Source of the DNA: Gemmatimonadota bacterium | Lineage (GTDB): Bacteria; Gemmatimonadota; Gemmatimonadetes; Gemmatimonadales; Gemmatimonadaceae | Assembly: GCA_023249375.1 (NCBI GenBank) | Contig: JAHFCT010000006.1 | Span: 46,886 to 110,885 of the forward strand | Reading direction: 5' to 3' | Length of the DNA: 64,000 nt | In this document: positions 44,991-54,778 of the stretch, in pieces | How positions within the stretch are numbered: the first letter of the stretch is position 1 | Layout of the letters: each line of letters opens with the position of its first letter | The notes under the pieces: generated by a model | Told to the model about the DNA's origin: nothing | The model's database searches: none | What the model saw: only the letters and a program-made list of their open reading frames with translations | Position numbers and translations under genes: made by a program

Positions 44991-45869
44991 TTACACCGTG
45001 GCCGGCACGGCGCGGCCAACGATCACGGTAATGTTGTCGGTGCCGCCGTCGTCGAGTGCGTCCTGCAGCAATGCTTCGCACGCCTGGTGCGACGACGTCA
45101 TCGTGCGCAGCCGTTCGGCGATTTGCTCATCAGTCACGTGCTTGGTCAGTCCGTCGCTGCAGAGCAGGTGCACATGGTGCCAGTCGTTTTCGATGGCCGT
45201 GACAACCGGCGACGCTTCCGGCCCGCCGATGGCACTCGAGAGGACGTGCTTCCATCGTTCGTGGCCGGGATCGGAGCGGCGGATCACGCCGGCCGAGATG
45301 AGATCCTCGGCGACGGTCTGGTCGCGCGACACCTGGTACAGCGCGCCGCGGCGGAGCGTGTAGTAGCGGCTGTCGCCGACTTGCAGGATGTAGGCGCGCG
45401 GCCAGACGCCGAGGAAGGCCGTGAGCGTCGTCGCCATTCCGGCGAGGTCGCCGTCCGAACCGCGCTCCGTGAGCCTGGAGTGCACGCGCATCGCGCCCTC
45501 CTGCAGCACATGCACGAACTCCGCATCGTCGTTTGGATCGGCCGTGTAGTAGCAGTGCATCGACCGCGTGATGTAGGCGGTGATCGCATCCAGCGCGAAC
45601 CGGCTCGCTTCCTCACCACCGGCGGTGCCGCCCACGCCGTCGGCCACCATGGCGAGAAACGCCAGGCGATCCGTGTCGCCCGCGCTTAGGCTGTCGGCGG
45701 GGATGCTCGTGTGCTGAATGGCAAGGTGCTTGTGCAGCGAGGCAATCAGGAAATGGTCCTGATTCTCCTTGCGCACCTTCCCGACGTTGGTCACGCCGTA
45801 GACGTCGAGCTCGTTGTCCCTTGGCTTGCGCGGAATTCCGCCGGTCGGGCTTTCGTGGATATGCACCAT
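44991..45869 (-). CDS. PP2C-family Ser/Thr protein phosphatase
   Basis: 292 residues. GGAGG precedes the ATG at 45869. PP2C metal-binding motifs are visible: RKENQDHFL, VADGVGG, MATTLTAFL, GDSRYYTL, LLCSDGLTK and GGTDNITVIV. Soluble, with no membrane segment. The likely role is reversal of Ser/Thr kinase phosphorylation, including that of the kinase at 20464-21507, which is not linked. Confidence 0.92.
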   Translation of the reverse strand: MVHIHESPTGGIPRKPRDNELDVYGVTNVGKVRKENQDHFLIASLHKHLAIQHTSIPADSLSAGDTDRLAFLAMVADGVGGTAGGEEASRFALDAITAYITRSMHCYYTADPNDDAEFVHVLQEGAMRVHSRLTERGSDGDLAGMATTLTAFLGVWPRAYILQVGDSRYYTLRRGALYQVSRDQTVAEDLISAGVIRRSDPGHERWKHVLSSAIGGPEASPVVTAIENDWHHVHLLCSDGLTKHVTDEQIAERLRTMTSSHQACEALLQDALDDGGTDNITVIVGRAVPATV

Positions 45870-46049
45870 GTGTCCTCCGGGGGGCGAACACGGACACTGC
45901 CGGGGAAGAAACTACGTTCAGGTCACGCGACTGTGCCAGCGGACGGTGCGGCGACGGGAGCGCCGGGCGCCGCCGACGCCCTGCGCGCGTGGCGGACCGA
46001 TGACGATAGACCGCCTTACGGGTCGGGCCGTTCCGGAGATTCCGCGCGC

Positions 46050-46589
46050 TCAGCGCGGGTCGCCGGCAAGCATCCCCCACACGGCCACGTCCTCGGGAAT
46101 GCCCCAGCGGAAAAAGTGCCCGCGGAGCACCCCTTCGTGCCGCAGCCCCGCCTTCTCCATCACGCGGCCGGATGCGGGGTTACGCACGAAATGATGCGCG
46201 TAGATCCGCTGCAGCGAGAGCTGCGCGAATCCGAAGCCGATGATGGCCCGTGCGGCCTCCGTGGCGTAGCCCTGGTTCCAGAATGGCATGCCGATCCAGT
46301 AGCCCAGTTCCGCGCGGCGCTGCGGAAGTTCGATGCGCAGCGCGATGGCGCCAACGAGGCCCGCGTCCTGCGCCGTGATGGCGAGCGTCGCGCTCTCGTG
46401 CCGCGTCCACGCCCCCTCATGCGTCGCAATCCACGACTCCGCCATTCCGTCGGCGTAGGGGTGCGGAATGGTCAGCGTGGTGTCGGCGACGGCGCGCTCA
46501 CCGGCGAGGCGCTGCACCGTGGCCGCGTCACTGAGCAGGAACGGGCGCAGCGAGAGCCGCGCCGTGGCAAGCGTGGGCAACTTTCGCAT
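46050..46589 (-). CDS. GNAT N-acetyltransferase, RimJ/RimL type
   Basis: 179 residues. N-terminus TARLSLRPFLLSDAA, then ELGYWIGMPFWNQGYATEAA (the acetyl-CoA loop region), then a C-terminal NPASGRVMEKAGLRHEG segment. Such enzymes acetylate protein or amino-acid amino groups. The start codon shares TGATG with the preceding stop, so it is coupled to the SUOX-like gene upstream. Confidence 0.9.
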   Translation of the reverse strand: MRKLPTLATARLSLRPFLLSDAATVQRLAGERAVADTTLTIPHPYADGMAESWIATHEGAWTRHESATLAITAQDAGLVGAIALRIELPQRRAELGYWIGMPFWNQGYATEAARAIIGFGFAQLSLQRIYAHHFVRNPASGRVMEKAGLRHEGVLRGHFFRWGIPEDVAVWGMLAGDPR

Positions 46590-47005
46590 CAGCGCCTGGC
46601 GGGCGCTTCCAGCGCGTCGAAGATGCGCACCGTCGTGACCATCCGCGCGCTGCGCGTTCCATGGGAATCGTTGGGGACGATGACCTGGTACGGCAGTTCA
46701 TCCGTGATGAGCGGCGCGCCCTCGCGCTCATAGGCGATCAGCGCGCGCGTGGGCCCGAGCGTTGGCTCGATCTCCCCGGCGGAGAACACGGCGACGTAGC
46801 CGTCTGTCGAGAGTGCTGCGACAACCCACTCGGCGTGGCCGAGACGGAGCGAGTCAATGGGCAGGCGCCGCAACGCGTCGGCCGTCATAAGGACGGGCGG
46901 GCGGCCGTCGCGCGTGATGCGAAGCGCAGGACTCTGCGCAGGCAGCACGGAGGCAGCGGCAAACGTCGCCGCAGCGAGCGCTGCGAAGCGAGCGCGGGAA
47001 TGCAT
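46589..47005 (-). CDS. Exported mini-protein related to the sulfite-oxidase (SUOX) fold
   Basis: 138 residues with a signal peptide (AALAAATFAAASVLPAQ). The mature part follows the molybdopterin-domain pattern: ADALRRLPIDSL, TDGYVAVFSAGEI, ALIAYEREGAPL and LPYQVIVPNDSHGTRSARMV. The Cys ligand of sulfite-oxidase-type enzymes is missing and the protein is much shorter, so cofactor binding is doubtful. Known only as small hypothetical proteins. Confidence 0.65.
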   Translation of the reverse strand: MHSRARFAALAAATFAAASVLPAQSPALRITRDGRPPVLMTADALRRLPIDSLRLGHAEWVVAALSTDGYVAVFSAGEIEPTLGPTRALIAYEREGAPLITDELPYQVIVPNDSHGTRSARMVTTVRIFDALEAPARR

Positions 47006-47047
47006 GAGATGGTTGATTGAGTCGAAAGAAGGCGAGACGCGTGCGCG

Positions 47048-47269
47048 TCAGTCGCTCAGGAGCATCTTGGCACGGTCAAGCTCCGGCGACGGCACGTGCA
47101 GTTCGACGCCGCCGAGCATCGCGCCCTGAAACGCGCCGCCGAAAATCCCAACCTGCGGGCCCTTCACCAACACGGGAATGCTGGCGGCTTCCAGCGTCTC
47201 GCGGGCGAGGTCGGCGTCAAAGCCATTGGCGAAATTGGCGAGCAGGACGAAGCGGGCTTCCTCGGTCAT
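47048..47269 (-). CDS. DUF2007-family small protein
   Basis: 73 residues. RFVLLANFANGFDADLARE is followed by LEAASIPVLVKG and VELHVPSPELDRAKMLL, the pattern of the DUF2007 signal-transducing-like family with a ferredoxin-like fold. Function not established. It ends 42 bases before the SUOX-like gene and may be the first gene of that operon. Confidence 0.8.
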   Translation of the reverse strand: MTEEARFVLLANFANGFDADLARETLEAASIPVLVKGPQVGIFGGAFQGAMLGGVELHVPSPELDRAKMLLSD

Positions 47270-47447
47270 GACGTGCGCTCGGGTCGCGGGTCAACATAAG
47301 ATCGCGACCTGCCACCGCAGGTGATAGAGGCGGCTGGCGCCGCGCCGAGCGTGCGGCGGCGCGCTGCGCCTGCAGCACCGCGCTGAGATTGCGGTCCTGC
47401 GTCGCGCCTGCTACGCTACGATCCAAAGTCCCCCGCAAGGAGCCCCC

Positions 47448-48344
47448 ATGTCGGTTCGTCCCGTCAGGCGCGTGGTCGAGTCAGTGCCCACGATGGAAGG
47501 CGCCGGCGTGCGACTGCGGCGCGCGTTCGGCTTCGGCGACACCACGGACACCGATCCGTTCCTGCTGTTCGACGATTTTCGAGGGGATCGGCCGGCTGAC
47601 TATCTGGCCGGCTTTCCGTGGCATCCGCATCGTGGCATCGAGACCATCACGTACGTTCTCGCGGGGACCGTCGCGCACGGCGACAGTCTCGGCAACACCG
47701 GTGCGCTTGGCGCGGGCGACGTGCAGTGGATGACGGCGGGACGCGGCATCCTGCACCAGGAGATGCCGACCGGCGACGCGCAGGGGCGCATGCACGGTTT
47801 CCAGCTCTGGGCCAATCTGCCGTCGGCGATGAAGATGACGTCGCCGCGCTACCAGGACGTCGGCGCGAAGGACATTCCGGAAATCACGGACGACGACGGC
47901 ACCACGGTGCGCGTGGTCTGTGGCGAGTTTTGGGGCAAGCGCGGACCGGTGGATGGCATCGCCGCCGAGCCGCAGTACCTCGACGTCTGGGTGCCGCCCG
48001 GCACGAGGAAGTCGCTGCCGGTGGACACGCGCCGCAACGCGTTCGCCTACGTCTTCGACGGGGCTGGCGACTTCCGCGGTGCGTCGGCGCCGTTTGGCGT
48101 GCTCACGGAAAAGGACATCAACGAGAACGTCATGCGCGAGATGACGGGCAACCGTTCGCTCCTGCTCTTCGACAGCGGCGACGAAGTCGTGGTGCAGGCC
48201 GGCGATGAGGGCATCCGGTTTCTGCTGGTGTCCGGCGCGCCGATCAAGGAGCCAGTGGCCTGGTACGGGCCGATCGTGATGAACACGCGCGGTGAACTCG
48301 ATACGGCGCTGCGCGAACTGCGCGACGGGACGTTTATCCGCTAG
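47448..48344 (+). CDS. Pirin-family protein
   Basis: 298 residues. AAGGAG precedes the ATG. The bicupin N-half has the metal ligands in PWHPHRGIETITYVL and the HQEMP motif. Members are Fe-binding quercetinase-like or regulatory proteins. The C-terminal pirin domain is complete. The last 11 bases overlap the 3' end of the convergent kinase gene. Confidence 0.9.
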   Translation: MSVRPVRRVVESVPTMEGAGVRLRRAFGFGDTTDTDPFLLFDDFRGDRPADYLAGFPWHPHRGIETITYVLAGTVAHGDSLGNTGALGAGDVQWMTAGRGILHQEMPTGDAQGRMHGFQLWANLPSAMKMTSPRYQDVGAKDIPEITDDDGTTVRVVCGEFWGKRGPVDGIAAEPQYLDVWVPPGTRKSLPVDTRRNAFAYVFDGAGDFRGASAPFGVLTEKDINENVMREMTGNRSLLLFDSGDEVVVQAGDEGIRFLLVSGAPIKEPVAWYGPIVMNTRGELDTALRELRDGTFIR

Positions 48345-49788
48345 CGCCTGCCGTGCGCGCGGGCAGCGTGATGGAGAACGTCGTGCAGCCGGGCGCGGAC
48401 TCCGAGAGCGAGAGCGCACCGCCGTGCGCCTCGGCGATGGTGCGTGCAATGGCCAGCCCCAGCCCGGCGCCGCTCGTCACCGACGACTCGGCACGCGAAC
48501 GCGCGGCGTCCACACGATAGAACCGCTCGAAGATTCTGGCCCGCGCCGCGGCGGGAATGCCGGGCCCGGCATCGGAGACGCGGACCGTCCAGTGGTCGAT
48601 CTCGTGCGTGAGCGCGACGTCGACGGTGCTGCGCTCGGGTGCGTATTTGACCGCATTGTCGAGCAGGTTGAGCACCAACTGGCCGAGCAGGTCAGCATCG
48701 CCGCGAACCGGGGCCTCGGTGAGGCCGTGCAGGTCCACCTGTATGCCGCGCTGGTCGGCCATGTGGCTGATGCTGCGCACGGCATCGTGCACGACGTCCT
48801 CGAGATAGACGTCTTCCCTGCGGACCACGAGATGCCCGGCGTCGGCGCGCGCGAGCAGAAAGAGGTCGTTGACGATGCGCGTGAGTCGCCTTGCGGCGTC
48901 GCGCACGACTTCAAATGACGCGCGGTATTCCTCCTCCGTGCGCGTGGCGCGCGCGAGCGTGACGTCGGCTTCGGTGCGAAGGATGGCGGCCGGTGTGCGC
49001 AGTTCGTGCGAGGCGTCCGCCATGAACCGGCGCTGCTGCGCGAATGACTGTTCAAGCCGGTCAAGCAGGGCGTTGATCACCGTGGCAAGGCCGCCGAGTT
49101 CGTCACCGGGCGTGGGCACCGGAAGCCGCGCATCCAGCGTGGACGCGCTGATGGCCGAGGCGCGCTCTGCCATGGCCGCCACCGGCGACAGGCTGCGGCG
49201 TGCGAGGAAGTAGCCACCACCGGCGGCGCAGGCGAGCAGGAGCGGCACTCCAACGACAAACGCGCCGCGAATGCGCTCCAGCACACTTTCGACGTCGTGC
49301 AGCGGATAGGCTGCGGTGATGCGCAGTGCGGTGCCTTCAAGTCGCGACGGGCGCGTCTGTACGCGATAGCCGCCGCGCCGGTCGGGGAGCGTCAGCGTGT
49401 CGCTCTGCCACGGCAATCGGGCGACCGCCGAAAGCACGCGGCTGACATCGAGCGGCGGCCGCTGCGCGTCACTCCCCGTTCGCGGGACCTCGCCGGCGGC
49501 GATGACACGGCCGGCGGAATCAATGATGATCATCTGCAGGTCGCGGAATCGCACTTCCTCGACCGTCTTCGCCACTGCGGCTTCAGTGCCCGGGCGCATG
49601 CGCCGCTCCGCGGCGAGCTCGCGGGCGAAGGCGCCGAGCGCGTCGCTAATGAAACCGTCGGTACGCGCGAGGAGCGTTCGCTCGAACACGGCGTACGATC
49701 CGACGGCGAAGACGCCAAGCGGCGCGCCCAGGACGAGCGTGAACCACAGCGTGAGGCGAGCGCGGAGCGAGACCGGCCAGAGCGCCAC
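48334..49788 (-). CDS. Membrane sensor histidine kinase (OmpR-type system)
   Basis: 484 residues from a GTG at 49788, four bases after the response-regulator stop. Order: a first membrane helix (LWFTLVLGAPLGVFAVGSYA), a periplasmic domain of about 150 residues, a second helix, HAMP, HisKA (MADASHELRTPAAIL) and HATPase (NLLDNAVKYAP, DAGPGIP, GAGLGLAIA). Partner of the adjacent response regulator. The signal is unknown. Confidence 0.92.
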   Translation of the reverse strand: MALWPVSLRARLTLWFTLVLGAPLGVFAVGSYAVFERTLLARTDGFISDALGAFARELAAERRMRPGTEAAVAKTVEEVRFRDLQMIIIDSAGRVIAAGEVPRTGSDAQRPPLDVSRVLSAVARLPWQSDTLTLPDRRGGYRVQTRPSRLEGTALRITAAYPLHDVESVLERIRGAFVVGVPLLLACAAGGGYFLARRSLSPVAAMAERASAISASTLDARLPVPTPGDELGGLATVINALLDRLEQSFAQQRRFMADASHELRTPAAILRTEADVTLARATRTEEEYRASFEVVRDAARRLTRIVNDLFLLARADAGHLVVRREDVYLEDVVHDAVRSISHMADQRGIQVDLHGLTEAPVRGDADLLGQLVLNLLDNAVKYAPERSTVDVALTHEIDHWTVRVSDAGPGIPAAARARIFERFYRVDAARSRAESSVTSGAGLGLAIARTIAEAHGGALSLSESAPGCTTFSITLPARTAGASG

Positions 49789-49792
49789 GGCG

Positions 49793-50494
49793 CTAGCTCC
49801 GGCGCCGGGTGGGCGCTGCCGGTCGTGGCACGTCGAGCATGAATCCGGAGCCGCGGTGTGTGGTGAGCAGCGCCACAGGCTCGTCGTCATCGATCTTGCG
49901 GCGCACGCGGCTCGCGTACACGTCAATGATGTTCGAGTACGGCTCGCGGCTGTCGTTCCACACATGCGCCATCAGCTCGGACTTGCTGACGACGCGCCCC
50001 GCGTTGCGGGCGAGGTGCAGGAGGAAGGCAAACTCCTTCGCGGTGAATTGAATCTCACGCTCGCCGCGCCGCGCGGCGTGGCGCAGCGTGTCGACGACGA
50101 GATCGCCCACGACCAGGTTGGCGGCCACGATCTCGCCGCGGCGGCGGGTGAGCGCCCGCAGGCGCGCCTGCAACTCGCCAAAGTCGAACGGCTTCGTCAG
50201 GTAGTCATCGGCGCCGGCGTCGAGTCCGGCAATGCGCTGCTCCACGGCGTCGAGCGCAGTGAGCATCAGGATGGGCGTCGTGACGCCCTCGGCGCGCAGG
50301 CGCCGGCAGACGCTGATGCCGTCGATCCCCGGCAGGAGAATGTCGAGAATGATGCCGTCGTACTCGTGCGACGCGGCGAGTTCCAGGGCCTGTGCACCGT
50401 CGCCCGTCTGGTCGACGGCGTACGAGTCTTCGCGCAATCCGCGGGCAATGGATTGTCGGAGCTGGCGGTCGTCCTCAACGATGAGCAGGCGCAT
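49793..50494 (-). CDS. OmpR/PhoB-family response regulator
   Basis: 233 residues from the ATG at 50494. Receiver motifs VEDD, the acceptor Asp in IILDILLPGIDG and LTKPFDFGEL are intact; the winged-helix domain includes LLHLARNAGRVVSKSEL and NIIDVYASRVRRKID. The start lies 20 bases inside the upstream CHAD gene, so expression is probably coupled to that gene. Confidence 0.93.
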   Translation of the reverse strand: MRLLIVEDDRQLRQSIARGLREDSYAVDQTGDGAQALELAASHEYDGIILDILLPGIDGISVCRRLRAEGVTTPILMLTALDAVEQRIAGLDAGADDYLTKPFDFGELQARLRALTRRRGEIVAANLVVGDLVVDTLRHAARRGEREIQFTAKEFAFLLHLARNAGRVVSKSELMAHVWNDSREPYSNIIDVYASRVRRKIDDDEPVALLTTHRGSGFMLDVPRPAAPTRRRS

Positions 50495-51539
50495 GTTTGA
50501 GCTTGGCGGCAAGGGCGCTCGCGGCGGCGGAGCGTACGTCAAAGTGACGGGCGGACCGTCCGGCCGACAAGGTCTGGATGAGTGCCGTTGAGACGCGCCA
50601 GGCCGCGGTGGCGTCGGGCGCTGCGACGAGGTCCAGCGAACGGCGAAACGCCGCCAGTTCGCGCCGGCGCAGCGCGGCGCGCAGGGCGCGGAGGTCGCGC
50701 AGCGACGGTCGCGGGGCGTCCGCACGCCGGCGCGCCTTTCTCCGGTCGAGGTGCGGTGCCATCAGCTGCGCGAAGACGTGTGCATCGTGCAGCTCCCCGA
50801 GCGAATCCTGCAGGCTGCGCAGAAACCGCACGGTGCGGGTGACTCTCGCCGACGGCGCGTCGACAGCCTCCACGAGATAGCGCAGGCGCTTCACCTTGAT
50901 GCGCGCGCGGTGGATGGCCTCCACCTGCGTGCGATGTTCGACGCGATCAAGCGCGCGGCGCGCGACCGCCACGTGCCGCACGAGCACCGGCGAGAGATGC
51001 GCGCCCAGCGTTTCCGCCGCTGGCGGCGGAGTGCCGTCGCCGCTGGGGGCAAGTGTTGCGGCAAGCGCCGTCGTCAGCTTGGCCCAGCGTGCCGCCGCCA
51101 GTCGCTGCAACGCTTCGCGGGCGCTGACGTACGTGCGGAGTCGTTCAGCGGCCAGCCACTGCGCGGCGCGTGCGGCGCCCGCGCTGAACGGTTCGCCCGG
51201 CGCCGTGAGCCACTGCCACTGCACCTGCGCATCGCGCGCCGCGCCAGCGCACCGGGCGATGCGGCGCAGCGCGGCGCGATCGCTGCGCGGGATGTCCTCG
51301 TGCAGCAGGTCGTCGGCGGCGCGCAGCCAGCTGCGCAGGCGTCGCACGGCGACACGGAAATCGTGCACTTCCTCGTTGCCAATCGTCGTCCCCGCGTCGG
51401 CCTTGAGCATCACGAGCAACGGCGCCGCTTTCTCGAGCGCGCGTTCGAGCCGCACGCGCGCCACCGCGCGCGCCGCCGCATGCGCGGGCTGCCGGAGCAA
51501 CCCGCGCGCCTCACCGGCGCGACGCGGCGCACGCGTCAA
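50475..51539 (-). CDS. CHAD-domain protein
   Basis: 354 residues if it starts at TTG 51539, which would share TTGA with the S41 peptidase stop; a later GTG is possible. It is helical and very rich in Arg, Ala and His. The conserved histidines and lysines of the CHAD pattern are in VHDFRVAVRRLRSWLRAADD and IHRARIKVKRLRYLVEA. CHAD domains bind polyphosphate. The 3' end overlaps the response regulator gene by 20 bases, suggesting a link between polyphosphate and that system. Confidence 0.82.
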   Translation of the reverse strand: MTRAPRRAGEARGLLRQPAHAAARAVARVRLERALEKAAPLLVMLKADAGTTIGNEEVHDFRVAVRRLRSWLRAADDLLHEDIPRSDRAALRRIARCAGAARDAQVQWQWLTAPGEPFSAGAARAAQWLAAERLRTYVSAREALQRLAAARWAKLTTALAATLAPSGDGTPPPAAETLGAHLSPVLVRHVAVARRALDRVEHRTQVEAIHRARIKVKRLRYLVEAVDAPSARVTRTVRFLRSLQDSLGELHDAHVFAQLMAPHLDRRKARRRADAPRPSLRDLRALRAALRRRELAAFRRSLDLVAAPDATAAWRVSTALIQTLSAGRSARHFDVRSAAASALAAKLKHAPAHR

Positions 51540-54500
51540 TGGATGAGCTTCAGCAGCGCCGCCACCGCTGCCTCGAGTTGCTGGTCCTTGCCACGGCTGA
51601 CCACCGCGTACTCGTTCATCACCTTGATGTCCGGCTCGGTCTGCGAGTTCTCGAGATACTTGCCAGTGGTCGCGTCCTTCACGCCGACGCCAGGCACGCC
51701 CCAGCGCAGGCCGTCCGCCAGCGACTCCCATCCGGCAAAGGTGCACGTCCCCGGCACGGGCATGCCCACCAGCGGCCCGAGCTTCTGGTCCTTGTAGGCG
51801 TAGGCGTAGCAGTGGCCGTCGCTGTAGTTCGCTTCGTTGGCCAGCGACACGCTCGGCTTGGTCCAGCGGAAGTTCGGTTCGTAGCCGTTGCTGCGGGTGT
51901 CGGTGGTGTAATCGAAGAACTTCTTGCCGCTGAGGAACATCGCGAGGTCGGCCACCAGGTCGCCCCCGCCGTTGAAGCGCGTGTCGACGACCACGCCCTT
52001 GCGCGTGGCGTACTTGCCCATCATGTCCTCGACGGTGGTGCGCATCGCGCCGTCGTTCATTCCCGGAATGTGCACATAGCCCGCCTGGCCATTGCTCAGC
52101 TTGTCGACTTCGGCAGCGTTGCGGCGCACCCAGCGATCGTAGAGCAGTCGATTCTCGTCGCCCGGCGACACCGGCTTGACCACCAGCTCCGACTTCACGG
52201 CGCCGTCGGCGAGCCCGAGCAGCACGTTCTTGCCGGCCTTGCGATTGAGGAACTGAGAGAGGTCGCTCGCCGGCGTGATGGGCTGACCATCGACGGACTC
52301 GATGATCGTGCCGGGCTTGACGTTCATCCCCGTCTTGTCGAGCGGGCCGCCCTTGATGACTTCGTCGATCTTCACGCCGGCGCCGGCGTACGCCTGATCG
52401 AGAAAGACGCCGAGCGACGCCGTGGCATCATCCGATGGAGACGACGACGAGAACGTCGCGCCGCTGTGGCTGATGTTCAGCTCGCCCAGCATCTCGGCGA
52501 GCATCTCGGCGAACTCGAACTGCGTGCCGATGTGCGGCAGGTACTTGGCGTATACCGGGCGAATGGCCATCCAGTCAATGCCGTGATAGCCCTTGGTGTA
52601 GAACGTGTCGCGCACCTTGCGCCAGACGTGGTCGAACATCGCGGCACGCTCGGCGTTGATGTCGAGCGTCATCTCGCCGCTGAGCGGCACCGCGTCCCGC
52701 TTGGCCGCCACCGGGTCGATCTTGGCGATCGCGCCGTCGGCGAGCAGGAAGATGCTCTTCTCGTCCTTGTCCCAGCTCATGCTCCCGCCGTTGGCGTTCA
52801 GCGCCAGCACCTGCTTGGTCTCCTTGGTCCGCAGGTTGGTGGACCACAGGTTCATGCCCTTCTCAAAGCGCGCCAAGTAGTACAGCGTCTCGCCGTCCTT
52901 GCTCACGAGCGCATCGCCCAGCGACGACGAATGGATGGTGAGGCGCGCCTTGCGCGTCTCGATGTCGTCGAGGTCGATCTTGAGCGCTTCCACTTTCGCG
53001 GTCGAATCGCTCTTTGACTTGGCGGTGTCGGCCTTGGCCTTGGCGCTGTCGGGCTTGGGCTTTGTCTTGTCCTCCTGCTCCTTCACCAGCGCGTACTCTT
53101 CCTTGGTGAGTCGGTAGCGGTCCCACGCGTCCCTGGTGAAGAACATCGCATACGCATCGCGCTGGGCGCCGCCCGACTGCGCGACCGCCTTCAGACCGTC
53201 GCGGTTGCTCATCCAGAGCATCGCCTTGCCGCCGAGGATCCACTTCGCATCGCCGTCGTCAAAGCCGCTCTGCGTGAGGTTCACGACGCTTCCCTTGCCG
53301 TCGGTGCTGACGAGCCCCACCTCCCCTGGCGCGATGCCTGGCACGCTGAGGTCGAACAGCATCCACTTGCCGTCCGGGCTCCAGGTGAAGTGCTGCCCGG
53401 GATTGGTGGAGAAGATCGATTTGTCGTCGAGCAGCGTGCGCACCTGCTTCGTGGCGATGGTCATCACACGCAGCGTGTTGCGGTCCTCGATGAACGCCAG
53501 TTCCTTGCCGTCGGGCGAGTAGAGCGGCTGATAGTTCTGGTGCTCATTGGCAACGAGCGCCGATTCGCGCACTACGGTGGACGCATAGAAGTACGGCTCG
53601 GCGTCGCGCGTGCGGCGCGCTTCGAAGATCTGCCACTTGCCGTCGCGCTCGGAGGCGTAGACGAGCGCCTTGCCGTCGGGTGAGAAACGCACGCCCGTCT
53701 CGACGGCCGCGGTATTCGTGATGCGCTTCGTGACGCCGCCCTCGACGCTGGCGACGAAAACATCGCCGCGGAAAATAAACGCCACTTCCTTGCCGCTCGG
53801 TGCCACGGCGAGTTCACGCGCGCCGCCGGTGACGGCGAGCACCTGATCGCCGTTGCTCTTGGCGTCGGCGGCGATCGTCACCTGCACGCGCTGCGGCTGC
53901 CCGCCCGGTGCCATCGTGTACAGCTGGCCATCGTGACCAAAGCCGAGCGTGCCGTTGTCGGCGATGCTCAGGAAGCGCACCGGCAGGCCCTTGAACGACG
54001 TCAGCTGCTGCGACTTGCCGCCAGCCAGCGGCAGCTTGTGCACGTTGAAGGTGCCGCTCTCCTCGCTGAGGTAGTAGAACGACTTGTCGCCGTCGGCGAA
54101 CACGGGCTGCCTGTCTTCGCCCGCGAACATTGTGAGCTGCTTGTGCGTGCCGGCCTTCACATCGTACAGCCAGATGTCGCGTGCCACCGATGACACGTGG
54201 TGTTTGCGCCAGACGTTCTCGCGTCCCTTGTTATCCGTGTAGAGGATCAACTGGCCATTGCGGCTGTAGCGCGCGTCGTCGGCCGGCGTCGTGAAGAGCT
54301 GCACCGGACGGCCGCCGGCCGTGGGCACGGTCCACAGCTCGGGCATCGATGATGCGGGATACTGCCGGTTCGACGCCGCATCCATGCGCGCCGCGCCGAA
54401 GACCACCGCCTTGTCATCGGGGGTGAAGCTGTACGGGTATTCGTGGGCAGAGTGGAAGGTGAGACGCTGCGCCTCACCGCCGGTCGCTGCTACGACGTAG

Positions 54501-54778
54501 ATATCGAAGTTGCCGTGTCGGTCGCTGGCGAATGCGATGCGCGTGCCATCGTGGCTCCACACCGGCATGAAGTCCTGCGCCGGATGCTGCGTCAGTTGAA
54601 TCGCGGTGCCGCCCGCCGCCGGAACGCGATACAGGTCGCCCTTGTAGGTAAAGGCGATCGTCTTGCCGTCTGGCGAGAGGGCGGGGTAGCGCATCCAGCT
54701 GGCCGCGCCCTGTCCGGCGGCCGTTGAGAGACTGGCGGCAAGGAGCACGAGCGCGGCGAGGAATCGACGGATCATCAT
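51536..54778 (-). CDS. Tricorn-like S41 peptidase with beta-propeller and PDZ
   Basis: 1080 residues from the ATG at 54778. A signal peptide (FLAALVLLAASLSTAAGQ) comes first. Residues 25-650 carry TolB/WD-like propeller repeats (LSPDGKTIAF, SHDGTRIAF, SPDGKWMLF). A Lys/Asp/Ser-rich linker follows at about 655-690. Then comes a PDZ domain (GTIIESVDGQPITPA) and the S41 catalytic domain with VVDTRFNGGGDLVAD and the probable nucleophile Ser in NYSDGHCYA. It should degrade peptides in the periplasm. It lies downstream of SusCD beyond a hairpin. Confidence 0.9.
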   Translation of the reverse strand: MMIRRFLAALVLLAASLSTAAGQGAASWMRYPALSPDGKTIAFTYKGDLYRVPAAGGTAIQLTQHPAQDFMPVWSHDGTRIAFASDRHGNFDIYVVAATGGEAQRLTFHSAHEYPYSFTPDDKAVVFGAARMDAASNRQYPASSMPELWTVPTAGGRPVQLFTTPADDARYSRNGQLILYTDNKGRENVWRKHHVSSVARDIWLYDVKAGTHKQLTMFAGEDRQPVFADGDKSFYYLSEESGTFNVHKLPLAGGKSQQLTSFKGLPVRFLSIADNGTLGFGHDGQLYTMAPGGQPQRVQVTIAADAKSNGDQVLAVTGGARELAVAPSGKEVAFIFRGDVFVASVEGGVTKRITNTAAVETGVRFSPDGKALVYASERDGKWQIFEARRTRDAEPYFYASTVVRESALVANEHQNYQPLYSPDGKELAFIEDRNTLRVMTIATKQVRTLLDDKSIFSTNPGQHFTWSPDGKWMLFDLSVPGIAPGEVGLVSTDGKGSVVNLTQSGFDDGDAKWILGGKAMLWMSNRDGLKAVAQSGGAQRDAYAMFFTRDAWDRYRLTKEEYALVKEQEDKTKPKPDSAKAKADTAKSKSDSTAKVEALKIDLDDIETRKARLTIHSSSLGDALVSKDGETLYYLARFEKGMNLWSTNLRTKETKQVLALNANGGSMSWDKDEKSIFLLADGAIAKIDPVAAKRDAVPLSGEMTLDINAERAAMFDHVWRKVRDTFYTKGYHGIDWMAIRPVYAKYLPHIGTQFEFAEMLAEMLGELNISHSGATFSSSSPSDDATASLGVFLDQAYAGAGVKIDEVIKGGPLDKTGMNVKPGTIIESVDGQPITPASDLSQFLNRKAGKNVLLGLADGAVKSELVVKPVSPGDENRLLYDRWVRRNAAEVDKLSNGQAGYVHIPGMNDGAMRTTVEDMMGKYATRKGVVVDTRFNGGGDLVADLAMFLSGKKFFDYTTDTRSNGYEPNFRWTKPSVSLANEANYSDGHCYAYAYKDQKLGPLVGMPVPGTCTFAGWESLADGLRWGVPGVGVKDATTGKYLENSQTEPDIKVMNEYAVVSRGKDQQLEAAVAALLKLIH

